Part shown: positions 35,737 through 42,478 of the stretch, piece after piece
Position numbering within the stretch: the stretch's first letter is position 1
How the letters are laid out: every line of letters starts with the position of its first letter
IMG/VR virus record: IMGVR_UViG_3300050821_004076
Location: 1 to 51,254 of that record
DNA from: a virus
Length of the DNA: 51,254 nt
Direction: 5' to 3' (one strand)
Notes under the pieces: model-generated
Told to the model about the DNA's origin: nothing
Seen by the model: only the letters and a program-made list of their open reading frames with translations
Database searches by the model: none
Position numbers and translations under genes: made by a program

Positions 35737-36401
35737 AGACTGCCGATCGCGGCCACGTTGTTGTTCCTGATCGTGAGCCCATAAGTCTGGCCTGTGCTTC
35801 CCTCGTCTATTTGGAACTGCTTTGTGATCTGGTTAGCTCCCCACTTCAATGCCAGCAGTGGGACAGGAATGGACCGCGAAATCTTGGAACTCTGCCCTCC
35901 TAGAGATGCAGAGATCATCTGGCACACTCCGCCGCCGAAACTGTATTGACGCACGAGCGTCGTCCAGACCCCAGCCGTCGGCATTCCAGGCTTGAACTCC
36001 GTATCGCTCCAGCCGGCGCCGGAAGCAGCGACGCACTGGACTACGCCGCCCTCAGCCAGATTGAAATTGCAATCGCAGGCATAGACGTTTCCGGCCGCAT
36101 CGGTAAAGCGGTCATCGAACTCCCAGGCCTGGGCATTCAGAGCGTCCATGCTCGGCCAAATATCGACAGATGAAGTCAGCATACCGCTAGAGAGGTTAAC
36201 TAGCAGGGGAAGAGACTTCTTCAGCAGCCACCCAGCATAGGCCGGTCCGAGACTGTACATAGTCATGTAGGCGGCATCTGGAGCGTAGTCGATGGGTGTT
36301 GAGGCAGCAGGCACGGAGTTTACGCTCTTGTCATTGACCGGGATCCAGTCCTGGTAGCGTTCAAAGTTGTTATGGAACCATCCTGATTGTGCTTGCAGCA
36401 T
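35733..36401 (-). CDS. Beta-rich protein of unknown function (222 aa)
   Basis: Start ATG 36401 has GGAGG with a six-base spacer. The product is rich in Trp, Asn, Ser and Gly, with alternating strands and four cysteines (near 110-125 and 159), like small jelly-roll or lectin-type domains. No signal peptide or catalytic motif is obvious. It is the last gene of the - strand cluster that includes Lar-like and sponge genes, and its stop overlaps the terminase stop. A carbohydrate-binding or virion surface role is possible but unproven. Confidence 0.6.
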   Translation of the reverse strand: MLQAQSGWFHNNFERYQDWIPVNDKSVNSVPAASTPIDYAPDAAYMTMYSLGPAYAGWLLKKSLPLLVNLSSGMLTSSVDIWPSMDALNAQAWEFDDRFTDAAGNVYACDCNFNLAEGGVVQCVAASGAGWSDTEFKPGMPTAGVWTTLVRQYSFGGGVCQMISASLGGQSSKISRSIPVPLLALKWGANQITKQFQIDEGSTGQTYGLTIRNNNVAAIGSL

Positions 36402-36593
36402 TTAGAACCTCCATACTTTCTCTATCTGTTCCGGTGTTGGCTTAGGTTCCCACGTCGCGGTTCTCAGGCAGCGCCCGGCGGGGTAGCGGTTGCAGCGCAT
36501 GAACGTGTCCGTAGCTGGTTCACGCGGCGTGCCGACGGTGCAGGCTCCGCAGGTCACGGTGCGGATGAGGGCGGGGAGGGGTGGGGTGGTCAT
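36402..36593 (-). CDS. Small cysteine-pair protein (63 aa)
   Basis: Start ATG 36593 overlaps the stop of the Lar-like gene as ATGA, and its own stop TAA is followed at once by the next ATG. The protein has a TCGAC pair near residues 15-18, then MRCNRYPAGRC near 33-43, a plausible four-cysteine zinc site. An end rich in Pro and Trp follows. Its function is unknown; tight coupling on both sides supports that it is translated. Confidence 0.6.
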   Translation of the reverse strand: MTTPPLPALIRTVTCGACTVGTPREPATDTFMRCNRYPAGRCLRTATWEPKPTPEQIEKVWRF

Positions 36594-36748
36594 GCGCGGA
36601 CGTTCCACGCTGCGATGGCTGCTTCTTTGGTGGGTTTTACTGTCTCCGGCCCCACTGTGTTACACGCCATGCAGAACATTGCATGTGCGTCATCATCCCA
36701 ATCGATGTCGATGCCTCCGCAGAACGGACATGGTTTCAATTCGTCCAC
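36590..36748 (-). CDS. Lar-like restriction-alleviation zinc ribbon (52 aa)
   Basis: GTG 36748 is nine bases behind AAGGAGG and gives a 52-residue protein that begins close to the ELKPCPFCGG motif. C7, C10, C26 and C29 form the zinc site, and the C-terminal AAIAAWNVRA matches the usual end of the Lar family (kAieaWN.R). Lar of the Rac prophage relieves type I restriction; many phage relatives are untested. An earlier in-frame start would add 40 unrelated residues. It is coupled to the next gene by ATGA and lies near the Acb2-type sponge, so a counter-defence role is plausible. Confidence 0.75.
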   Translation of the reverse strand: MDELKPCPFCGGIDIDWDDDAHAMFCMACNTVGPETVKPTKEAAIAAWNVRA

Positions 36749-36785
36749 TGATTCCCCCTCCTTGCCCTTCGCGGGTGCTACTGCT

Positions 36786-37172
36786 TTATTCGGCCATTCC
36801 GTCTGCGCGTTGACCTGTGTTCGGAATAACCTGAACGCAGCGGTCGTCCCACAGTTGAACCATTCCATAGTCTTTGCGATTCGTCACGGGAAGAACCACG
36901 CCGACATGTTCAAGACACCATGCTTCGATTATCGAGCGGATGCGCTGGACGTTGCGGAAACGTTCACCATCTGGGTTGCCCATCGAAAGCGCAACCTCCC
37001 CACCATCCACACGAGCTGTAAAAATGCGAACATCCATGCCGTTATCCAGCCATCCTTTAACTCTTGAAAGCATGGCGGGCACGGGCTTTCCTATATGCTC
37101 CTCGCTGATCCACCCGTTGTATTCCGCCAATGTGCCATCAAGATCCACTGCGATCCATCCATTGTGTCCCAT
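36786..37172 (-). CDS. HAD-like phosphatase (128 aa)
   Basis: A short HAD-superfamily hydrolase. The nucleophile motif is VDLDGT with D10 and D12, motif II is RIFTAR (49-54), motif III is K100 in VTNRKDYG, and motif IV is DD at 109-110. These residues bind Mg and attack phosphate. The cap is minimal, so small nucleotide or sugar phosphates are likely substrates. Start ATG 37172 has GGAGGAG seven bases upstream. It lies between a secreted protein gene and the Lar-like gene. A TTAACCGCC motif and a CCGG hairpin lie in its leader. The exact substrate is unknown. Confidence 0.82.
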   Translation of the reverse strand: MGHNGWIAVDLDGTLAEYNGWISEEHIGKPVPAMLSRVKGWLDNGMDVRIFTARVDGGEVALSMGNPDGERFRNVQRIRSIIEAWCLEHVGVVLPVTNRKDYGMVQLWDDRCVQVIPNTGQRADGMAE

Positions 37173-37208
37173 TTCGTCTCTCCTCCCACGCGGGCCGGAT
37201 TACTCCGG

Positions 37209-37217
37209 GGCGGTTAA
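37209..37217 (-). promoter_or_regulatory. TTAACCGCC leader motif
   Basis: A TTAACCGCC element (GGCGGTTAA on the + strand) sits 37 bases upstream of the HAD gene. It matches elements in front of the genes at 40551, 42450 and 47963. Confidence 0.35.
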
Positions 37218-37253
37218 GCGGGCCATCGCTGACCCGCGCAGAGTTGCTGTTGC

Positions 37254-37853
37254 TCAGTTGTACCTAACGGTCAGCCCAGTTCCATCACCCGGCTGGCTTG
37301 CGAGGATGATGGCGTGTGTTCCGCATCCGCCACCGCCACGCCCTGAGCCGCAGGCGTAGTAGTAGAACAGCGTTGCGGTCAGCGTGGCGTTGTAGCTGCC
37401 TCCATCATCGGGCGTGGTGCCTGAGATGTTGGCTGTGAACGTCGTGCAGTTGCCATTGCAGATGTAGTTGGTCGGGAACCCTGTGTGCGCCTTGAATCCG
37501 ATCGGGACGACATTGGACGAACTGGTGATGGTGTATTGCTGACCAATCAGATCGCTATTCCCGAAGAAGAATCCCCAGCCATAGGGCACATAGGCACCGG
37601 GAGGGTTGGCATATTTGGCCGACGTGTACACCCAGGTCGAACCACCGGAGCCTGCGGGCTGACCGGGTAGAGCGAACTGGATGCCGTAGCAGTTCACGGC
37701 GGGGAAGCCGTATATCGATCCTCCTGTCGACCCGCAGAACGTCGTGTTGAGTTGATATGTGACAGTGGTGCCAGGGGTTTCGTCTTGCGCAGAGACGGTG
37801 GCTATTGCAAGGCAGGCAAGAGTGAGCAGCAGGATATTGCGAAGTTCTTTCAT
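37254..37853 (-). CDS. Secreted protein with signal peptide (199 aa)
   Basis: Residues 1-22 form a Sec signal peptide (KELRN, Leu-rich core, SAQ end). The mature protein is Gly/Thr/Tyr-rich with beta strands, paired cysteines (near 40-55, 132-136 and 168-177) and a YYYACGSGRGGGG tail. This looks like an exported, disulphide-bonded protein. Start ATG 37853 has AGGAG ten bases upstream. It is on the opposite strand from the fibre genes and inside the small-gene cluster. It may alter the cell envelope, block superinfection or adorn the virion. There is no recognised family. Confidence 0.65.
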   Translation of the reverse strand: MKELRNILLLTLACLAIATVSAQDETPGTTVTYQLNTTFCGSTGGSIYGFPAVNCYGIQFALPGQPAGSGGSTWVYTSAKYANPPGAYVPYGWGFFFGNSDLIGQQYTITSSSNVVPIGFKAHTGFPTNYICNGNCTTFTANISGTTPDDGGSYNATLTATLFYYYACGSGRGGGGCGTHAIILASQPGDGTGLTVRYN

Positions 37854-37932
37854 GGGTTCGGATCTCCTGGGGATGGTGACCTAGTTGAGGGTTGTGCGCC
37901 CCGGTTAAGAGGCGCGTGTCCTGTGGGGAACT

Positions 37933-38466
37933 CTACTCGGCGGTGATTGATCCGTCCGGCTGAATGGTGACCGGCGTGTCGTCCTCTGTGGCGAGGATCT
38001 TCTCCAACTCCGCGATTGTCGGTCGCCCTTTGTGGCAGGCGATCCCCGCGTTGGCTGTCATCATCGCTTCCCGCACCAGACGCATGGCAGCGCTCTTGTC
38101 GGCACCGCCGGGGACGTGGAGATTGATGACGTCCGCGAACTCTCTTGCAGCAGCCCTGACAGCGCCGTACTGGACAAGCTGTTCGGCGCTTGGAGCATGG
38201 TAGCTGAACCAGTTGGCGAGGTCCTCGGAGTGGAAGCTCTGATTGTTAGTCACGCCAATTGTTGCCCTCGGGTCAGGCTCCGGCGTATTCCCTTCCTCGA
38301 ACTGCTTCGCGGGACTGAAACTTTGATATCCGTCCTCATAGGCCACGAAGTACCACCCATCCTGCGGAGTGGGTTTCCCGCGCAGATTCATCTTCTTCGG
38401 TGCGTAGCGTGGATCCACGAACGTGATGGCAATAACGTACTTGACGCACAAGTCTGATTGAGTCAT
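37933..38466 (-). CDS. Acb2/Tad1-type cyclic-nucleotide sponge, 5'-truncated and re-started
   Basis: The C-terminal domain (about residues 82-146) has the Acb2/Tad1 hairpin pattern: WFSYHAP, a helix, ADKSAAMRLVREAMMTANAGIA. Acb2 proteins are hexamers that bind cyclic di- and trinucleotides and block CBASS or Thoeris. Before it is the VAYEDGYQSFSPAKQFEEG region common in phage versions. The first 13 residues come from the left end of the IS1595 element, which inserted exactly in frame and brings ATG 38466 with GGAG five bases upstream. The original 5' part is at 40385-40551. Removing the element and one target copy restores a 217-residue frame. A sponge from the new start is plausible but untested. 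Confidence 0.78.
   Translation of the reverse strand: MTQSDLCVKYVIAITFVDPRYAPKKMNLRGKPTPQDGWYFVAYEDGYQSFSPAKQFEEGNTPEPDPRATIGVTNNQSFHSEDLANWFSYHAPSAEQLVQYGAVRAAAREFADVINLHVPGGADKSAAMRLVREAMMTANAGIACHKGRPTIAELEKILATEDDTPVTIQPDGSITAE
38420..38427. repeat. Target-site duplication, left copy (AACGTGAT)
   Basis: An identical copy lies at 40385-40392. Eight bases is the length typical for IS1595-family insertions. Confidence 0.95.
38428..38451 (+). repeat. Left terminal inverted repeat of the IS element
   Basis: 24 bases, exact reverse complement of 40361-40384. It starts with GGCAATAACG as in GG-ended IS1595 termini. Read on the - strand it encodes most of the 13 new N-terminal residues of the truncated sponge. 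Confidence 0.95.
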
Positions 38467-38496
38467 ACTATCTCCAGAAGTGAAGGGGATAAGACC

Positions 38497-39456
38497 ATGA
38501 AAGCTCCCGTAACTCTCCAACAGGCAATCGTTTACCTCTCGGACCCGGACCGCGCTTTTGAATACGCGAAGTCGCTCCGCTGGCCTGACGAGAAGGTTAC
38601 TTGCCCTCGTTGCGGGTCTGACTCCAACTCGTTTGTGAAGACCCGTAGGCTTTGGTTCTGCAACGGCTGCAAGAAGCAATTCACCGTCAAGGTCGGCACG
38701 ATCTTTGAGGATTCCCCAATCAGTCTGGACAAGTGGATGACAGCGGTCTGGATGATCTGCAATTGCAAGAACGGAATCTCCAGCTATGAACTCCACCGCT
38801 CTATCGGCGTGACTCAGAAGTCGGCATGGTTCATGCTGCATCGTATTCGCGAATCCATGAAGGAAAAGTCTGGTTTCAAGATGGGCGGCGATGACGGTGG
38901 TCCGGTAGAAGTGGATGAGACGTTTGTCGGTGGCAAGCTCAAGAACATGCACATCGGAAAGCGCAAGAGATTCACCAAGTCTGGACACGGAGAGGACAAG
39001 GCGATTGTCATGGGAATGTTGGAGCGTAATACGCGCAAGGTTCGCACCAAGGTTATCCCCCATGTCCGCCGTGATGTTCTTCAAGCTGAGATTTTGAATC
39101 ACGTTTGTCCGCGCTCTATCGTGTTCACCGATGCGCACAAGGGATACGCTGGACTGGATGAGCAGGAATTCATTCACGCCACAGTTAGCCACATGAACGA
39201 GTATGTTCGTGGTTCGATCCACACTCAGGGCATAGAGAACTTCTGGAGCCTTCTGAAGCGTGGTCTCAATGGAACTTACGTTGCAGTTGAGCCTTTCCAC
39301 CTTGAGCGCTATGCAGATGAGCAGTCGTTCCGCTACAACAATCGCACCACCAAAGACAATCCGCTCACCGACGCAGACCGCTTCATTCTGGCTATGTCGC
39401 AGATCGTTGGCCGTCGCCTGACCTACACCCAATTGACGGGACAGGGAGCAGACTGA
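38497..39456 (+). CDS. IS1595-family transposase
   Basis: A 319-residue DDE transposase. The N-terminal zinc ribbon is CPRC (36-39) with CNGC (55-58), followed by an ISXO2-type core. The catalytic acids are D140 in VEVDETFVGG, D212 in VFTDAHKGY and E247 in THTQGIENFWS-like context. The C-terminal RYNNRTT is typical. It cuts and joins the element's terminal repeats. Start ATG 38497 has AAGGGG upstream; earlier in-frame starts lie close to the left end. The frame is complete, so the element may still be mobile. The long open frame on the other strand is a shadow apart from its end in the sponge gene. Confidence 0.95.
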   Translation: MKAPVTLQQAIVYLSDPDRAFEYAKSLRWPDEKVTCPRCGSDSNSFVKTRRLWFCNGCKKQFTVKVGTIFEDSPISLDKWMTAVWMICNCKNGISSYELHRSIGVTQKSAWFMLHRIRESMKEKSGFKMGGDDGGPVEVDETFVGGKLKNMHIGKRKRFTKSGHGEDKAIVMGMLERNTRKVRTKVIPHVRRDVLQAEILNHVCPRSIVFTDAHKGYAGLDEQEFIHATVSHMNEYVRGSIHTQGIENFWSLLKRGLNGTYVAVEPFHLERYADEQSFRYNNRTTKDNPLTDADRFILAMSQIVGRRLTYTQLTGQGAD

Positions 39457-39491
39457 CACAACCATCAAACGGTGGGGACGTGGGAAGCGCA

Positions 39492-39623
39492 TTACTTCGC
39501 GGGTGCTCCCTTCTTCGTAGGTGCCGGCTTCTTCACTTCTGGCTTTGGAGCCCGAAAGAGTTTTGACATTGTGTCCTCGAAGTTTTTGCGCGCTCCCGCG
39601 CCTTTGTTGTATTCGGGTTTCAT
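39492..39623 (-). CDS. Small basic passenger protein of the IS element (43 aa)
   Basis: ATG 39623 overlaps the stop of the membrane passenger gene as ATGA. The 43-residue product is basic, beginning with MKPEYNKGAGARKNFEDTM, and ends in a Lys/Pro/Ala-rich tail. Tight coupling and biased composition support translation. Short basic proteins accompany some IS elements. Its function is unknown, and its stop is 36 bases from the end of the transposase gene. Confidence 0.6.
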   Translation of the reverse strand: MKPEYNKGAGARKNFEDTMSKLFRAPKPEVKKPAPTKKGAPAK

Positions 39624-40336
39624 CGAAGGTCATCCGCCTTAATTTCGATTGGAGTAACTGCTTTGTCTTTTTCCATCCGCCTAATTTCTACCTTGTAAAC
39701 CTGAGGCGGTATTGATTTGTCGCTAAAGACTTCGAGCAAAGTGGGCTGGAATTTCGCGAGGTTAGGTGCCTCTATAAAGCTCACTATATGGTCATCACCA
39801 TAAGTGACTACATTCTGGTTCAGTGCCCTGTTGTCAGGGAAAAATGGGACGCCGATCTTTCGTGGGTGAGGAGAGGAAAAATCCCACTCAATACTCAAAG
39901 GGGCCTCGTATTCTGTATTACAAAAGAAAACGACAAGGTTCCCGGAGCGCTGGCCATTAGGCAAAGCCGTTGGTGGCTTCATGCCGATATTCTTAAGCCA
40001 GCAGTGAGGTGAAACCTCGTCTTTGTACTCTGTCAGAGCGGATGCAAGCTTAGTTTGTTCTTGGTAATTTGCCCCCAAAACTGATCCCCCAAATACAAAT
40101 AGCCAAACAACAACTTCTCCCGCGAAGGCGACAACAGCGGCTAACGCAAACGTCTTCTTGAGGTGGGTCATAACGCCACCTCTGCCTTCCCGGACGAAGG
40201 CGACAAGGAATACGAGAGCGAATCCAACCAAAGGCACTGCGACAGAAGGGATAATGAATCCGAGCGTAGTCGTGCCAATAGCGGAAATGAAGAAATCCCA
40301 CGATTTGCCCAGCAATTCTTTGTAAAACGTACCCAT
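39620..40336 (-). CDS. Membrane passenger protein of the IS element (238 aa)
   Basis: Two or three membrane helices occupy the N-terminal half (about residues 15-48 and 62-88). A soluble beta-rich domain from about 100 to 238 lacks catalytic motifs I can name. The gene reads from the right end of the element toward the transposase. The first ATG with acceptable context is at 40336; an upstream ATG is in another frame. Codon use is richer in A and T than in the phage genes, in keeping with an origin outside this phage. IS1595 elements sometimes carry passengers. A toxin, an accessory membrane protein or a defence role are all possible. Confidence 0.6.
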   Translation of the reverse strand: MGTFYKELLGKSWDFFISAIGTTTLGFIIPSVAVPLVGFALVFLVAFVREGRGGVMTHLKKTFALAAVVAFAGEVVVWLFVFGGSVLGANYQEQTKLASALTEYKDEVSPHCWLKNIGMKPPTALPNGQRSGNLVVFFCNTEYEAPLSIEWDFSSPHPRKIGVPFFPDNRALNQNVVTYGDDHIVSFIEAPNLAKFQPTLLEVFSDKSIPPQVYKVEIRRMEKDKAVTPIEIKADDLR

Positions 40337-40360
40337 GTGTGCATTGTCCGCCTCTTATTT

Positions 40361-40384
40361 TTGTGCGTCAAGTACGTTATTGCC
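40361..40384 (-). repeat. Right terminal inverted repeat of the IS element
   Basis: Exact reverse complement of 38428-38451. The 8-bp target duplication AACGTGAT follows at 40385-40392. Confidence 0.95.
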
Positions 40385-40392
40385 AACGTGAT
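40385..40392. repeat. Target-site duplication, right copy (AACGTGAT)
   Basis: Matches 38420-38427 exactly. Joining the two flanks with one copy restores the interrupted reading frame. Confidence 0.95.
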
Positions 40393-40551
40393 CTCGACGA
40401 TGGGATTCTCGTCGGTCGTTGGGTCCGTGCCAAGGTCCTTGACGCTGGCAATCTTCAGCGCCCATACGGTCTTGTGGGATTTGTACTTTGGCATCTCGAT
40501 TGTCCCGGCTGGGGCATCGGTCGTTGCGTGAGTGAGGCGACCTGCATCCAT
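40385..40551 (-). pseudogene. 5' fragment of the interrupted Acb2-type gene
   Basis: This is the original start of the sponge gene: ATG 40551 behind CAGGAG. It encodes about 55 residues, including MPKYKSHKTVWALKI, up to the insertion point in the residues E-I-T. From there the frame runs into the element and ends at 40168. Its missing continuation is 37933-38419. The 167 + 487 bases make 218 codons including the stop. The short fragment probably has no function. Confidence 0.85.
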
Positions 40552-40566
40552 GGTTCTTCTCCTGTC

Positions 40567-40590
40567 GGCGGTTGATTGGTTGGCGGTTAA
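40567..40590 (-). promoter_or_regulatory. Double AACCGCC leader motif
   Basis: Two copies, TTAACCGCC and TCAACCGCC, spaced 15 bases, lie 16-40 bases before the original sponge ATG 40551. They match the elements at 37209, 42470 and 47979. Confidence 0.4.
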
Positions 40591-40651
40591 TGGGTCACGG
40601 CTGAAGTGGCATATCGCGAGGAGGCCCCTCTCCCTCACCATCTCAATATGT

Positions 40652-40673
40652 GCCGGTTATTAGCCGGGCACTC
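40652..40673 (-). terminator. Second hairpin below groEL
   Basis: GTGCC...GG pairs with CC...GGCAC around a short loop, with one bulged base. It lies 20 bases beyond the terminator at 40686. No T-run follows, so it may protect mRNA ends or be part of the next leader. Confidence 0.4.
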
Positions 40674-40685
40674 CAGCCGCTTCGA

Positions 40686-40713
40686 GGAATAAGAGAGCCT
40701 TTCGGCTCCCCTC
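40686..40713 (-). terminator. Terminator downstream of groEL
   Basis: On the - strand GGGAGCC, the loop GAAA and GGCTCTC form a stem closed by a GNRA-type tetraloop, followed by TTATT. It lies ten bases below the groEL stop and probably ends the replication-chaperonin transcript. Confidence 0.75.
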
Positions 40714-40722
40714 CCGAAAAGT

Positions 40723-42450
40723 CTACCGGCCCATCTGCGGAGCCGGGTTGTTGGCGGGATCATGAGCGATGCAGCATTCTGTACGAAGAAGAGTCATAGC
40801 GCAGGCTGCGGCAGCATTCAGGGACGAGCGGACGACCCTCAGCGGGTCTACGATACCAGCGCCGATCATGTTCTCCACAATCTCCCCGGTGGAAGCATCT
40901 AGGCCACACTGCTGCTCGCCGCCCTTCATGTCATCGAGTTCCTGAACCTGCTGGATAACGTCCTCCTCGATCCCAGCATTGGCAGCGATCTGCTGAAGAG
41001 GCTTGATCAGGCAGCCGAGCAGGAGGTTGTAGCCGGTGACGGCATTGGGTTCGAGTCCCTTGCGCAGGTCGACGTCACCATCGTCCGCAACGTCTCTGGC
41101 GAACACCAGTGCACTCCCGCCGCCCGGCACAACTCCCTCAGACACCGCCGCGCGCGTGGCGTGGATCGCGTCCTCCACCTGGAACTTGAGGCTCTTCACA
41201 TCGTCGGCAGACTTCCCACCGACCTTGATGACCGCTACGCCTCCCGTCAGAGCTGCAATCCGGTGTTTGGCTGCATCCCTCTCGTCCGGCCGCAGACGCT
41301 CGTCCTCGGCAATCGACTTGATCTGAGCGATGTAGGTGTCGAACTTCTTCTTGCGCGCGATTTGGGCAGCCTTGGTTTCCTCGTCGTCCGCAGGATCCTG
41401 CATGGTGATCAGCATCCTGCTCTGGTTCATCACGATCCTCTTGGCCATCCCGAAGCACTTCGAGGAGATGGTGTCGTAGTTCTTTCCCTGAAGCTGCTCC
41501 ACGCGCTGACCGTCGACCACCAGGGCAATGTCTTCAAGCAGGTCCTTGCGCGGCGCTCCCCACAGCGGGGCCTGTACGGCGGCCACTTGGAGATGGTCGT
41601 TGATCTTGTGGTGGACCAGTTGCGCCAGTGCCTCCGTGTCGAACTCGTTGGCGATGATGACGAACTTCAAGGCCTTACTGCGGGACTGTGCAAACTTCAC
41701 GGCAGCCTTGACCAGGTTCACAACCTCTGCCGCGGCGTTGAGTCTCCTGTCCAAGATCAGGACCGTGGCGTCCTCGAACGTGGTCCTGTTGCGCTCGGGC
41801 TCTGTGACGAAATAGCCGTGAGCGAGTCCTGACGTGATTTCAAGCCCCTCCACGAACTCGAGGCTGTGTTTGGTCGAGAAGCTGTCCCCGATCGTCAGCG
41901 CGCCATCCACGCCAACCTTCAGGACGGCGTCTGAGACCACCTGGGCGATTGCCTCATCCCCGTTGGCGCTGATGCGGGCAGCGTTGTAGGCCAACTCCGG
42001 AGTGCACTTCACCGACAGCGTTTCGAGAATCCCGCCCTGGTACTGCTTCGCCTTGGCGTCGTAGTCGCCCACGATGGCTGTCACGGCCCTTGCAATCCCG
42101 CGGCAGAGCTTCACAGGCTCGGCGCCGGCATCGATCGCCTTGCAGCCGGCCTCGAAGATCGTGTGAGCCAGCAGGGTTGCTGTGGTGGTCCCGTCGCCGC
42201 TCTCATCAACAGCCTGGCCGGCGCAGTTCTTCAGCAGGTCAGCTCCGATGGACTCGTAGGGGTCGGGCAGGTTCACTTCACGCGCCACCGTAACGCCATC
42301 TTTTGTGGAAAAGCACACCCCCATGTGGCGGAAGATCACCCAGCGGCCGGCGGGACCGAGGGTGACACGGACTGCATCGTTGAGTTGCGCGGCTCCTGCC
42401 AGAAGCGCTTTTCGTGCTTCGGCGCCGTACTTCGTCTGGATAATGCTCAT
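40723..42450 (-). CDS. groEL: Phage-encoded chaperonin GroEL
   Basis: A 575-residue group I chaperonin subunit, slightly longer than the 548 of E. coli. The ATP-site residues are kept: TKDG with D51, GDGTTTAT at 85-92 with D86, and VEDAIHATRAA containing the third Asp, followed by EGVVPGGGSAL. The apical region (about 190-370) is divergent, and the C-terminal Gly-Gly-Met tail is replaced by a Pro/Asn/Gln end. It is rich in cysteine. The protein forms a ring that folds proteins with GroES; a viral copy may be tuned to capsid or tail proteins. It follows the groES-like gene by 24 bases in one operon. The ribosome site is weak (GAAAGAGAGA). Confidence 0.95.
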   Translation of the reverse strand: MSIIQTKYGAEARKALLAGAAQLNDAVRVTLGPAGRWVIFRHMGVCFSTKDGVTVAREVNLPDPYESIGADLLKNCAGQAVDESGDGTTTATLLAHTIFEAGCKAIDAGAEPVKLCRGIARAVTAIVGDYDAKAKQYQGGILETLSVKCTPELAYNAARISANGDEAIAQVVSDAVLKVGVDGALTIGDSFSTKHSLEFVEGLEITSGLAHGYFVTEPERNRTTFEDATVLILDRRLNAAAEVVNLVKAAVKFAQSRSKALKFVIIANEFDTEALAQLVHHKINDHLQVAAVQAPLWGAPRKDLLEDIALVVDGQRVEQLQGKNYDTISSKCFGMAKRIVMNQSRMLITMQDPADDEETKAAQIARKKKFDTYIAQIKSIAEDERLRPDERDAAKHRIAALTGGVAVIKVGGKSADDVKSLKFQVEDAIHATRAAVSEGVVPGGGSALVFARDVADDGDVDLRKGLEPNAVTGYNLLLGCLIKPLQQIAANAGIEEDVIQQVQELDDMKGGEQQCGLDASTGEIVENMIGAGIVDPLRVVRSSLNAAAACAMTLLRTECCIAHDPANNPAPQMGR

Positions 42451-42469
42451 CGGTCTCTCTTTCAGGGTT

Positions 42470-42478
42470 GGCGGTTAG
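42470..42478 (-). promoter_or_regulatory. CTAACCGCC leader motif
   Basis: CTAACCGCC overlaps the end of groES and lies 20 bases before the groEL ATG. It matches the elements at 37209, 40582 and 47979. Confidence 0.35.

Larger units (their letters stand above)
38428..40384 (+). mobile_element. IS1595-family insertion sequence with passenger genes
   Basis: A 1957-bp element with perfect 24-bp terminal inverted repeats beginning GGCAATAACG, flanked by the 8-bp direct repeat AACGTGAT at 38420-38427 and 40385-40392. It carries a DDE transposase (38497-39456, +) and two convergent passenger genes on the - strand: a membrane protein and a 43-residue basic protein. Intact ends and duplication imply a recent insertion. 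It interrupts an Acb2-type phage gene. Confidence 0.95.

Noticed and set aside
38467-39633. Long - strand open frame opposite the transposase
   Set aside because: It is continuous with the sponge gene only because the IS lies in frame there. The part opposite the transposase has no protein-like character and is a shadow of the + strand gene.
41161-41832. + strand frame opposite groEL
   Set aside because: groEL is certain on the other strand, and this frame has shadow composition.
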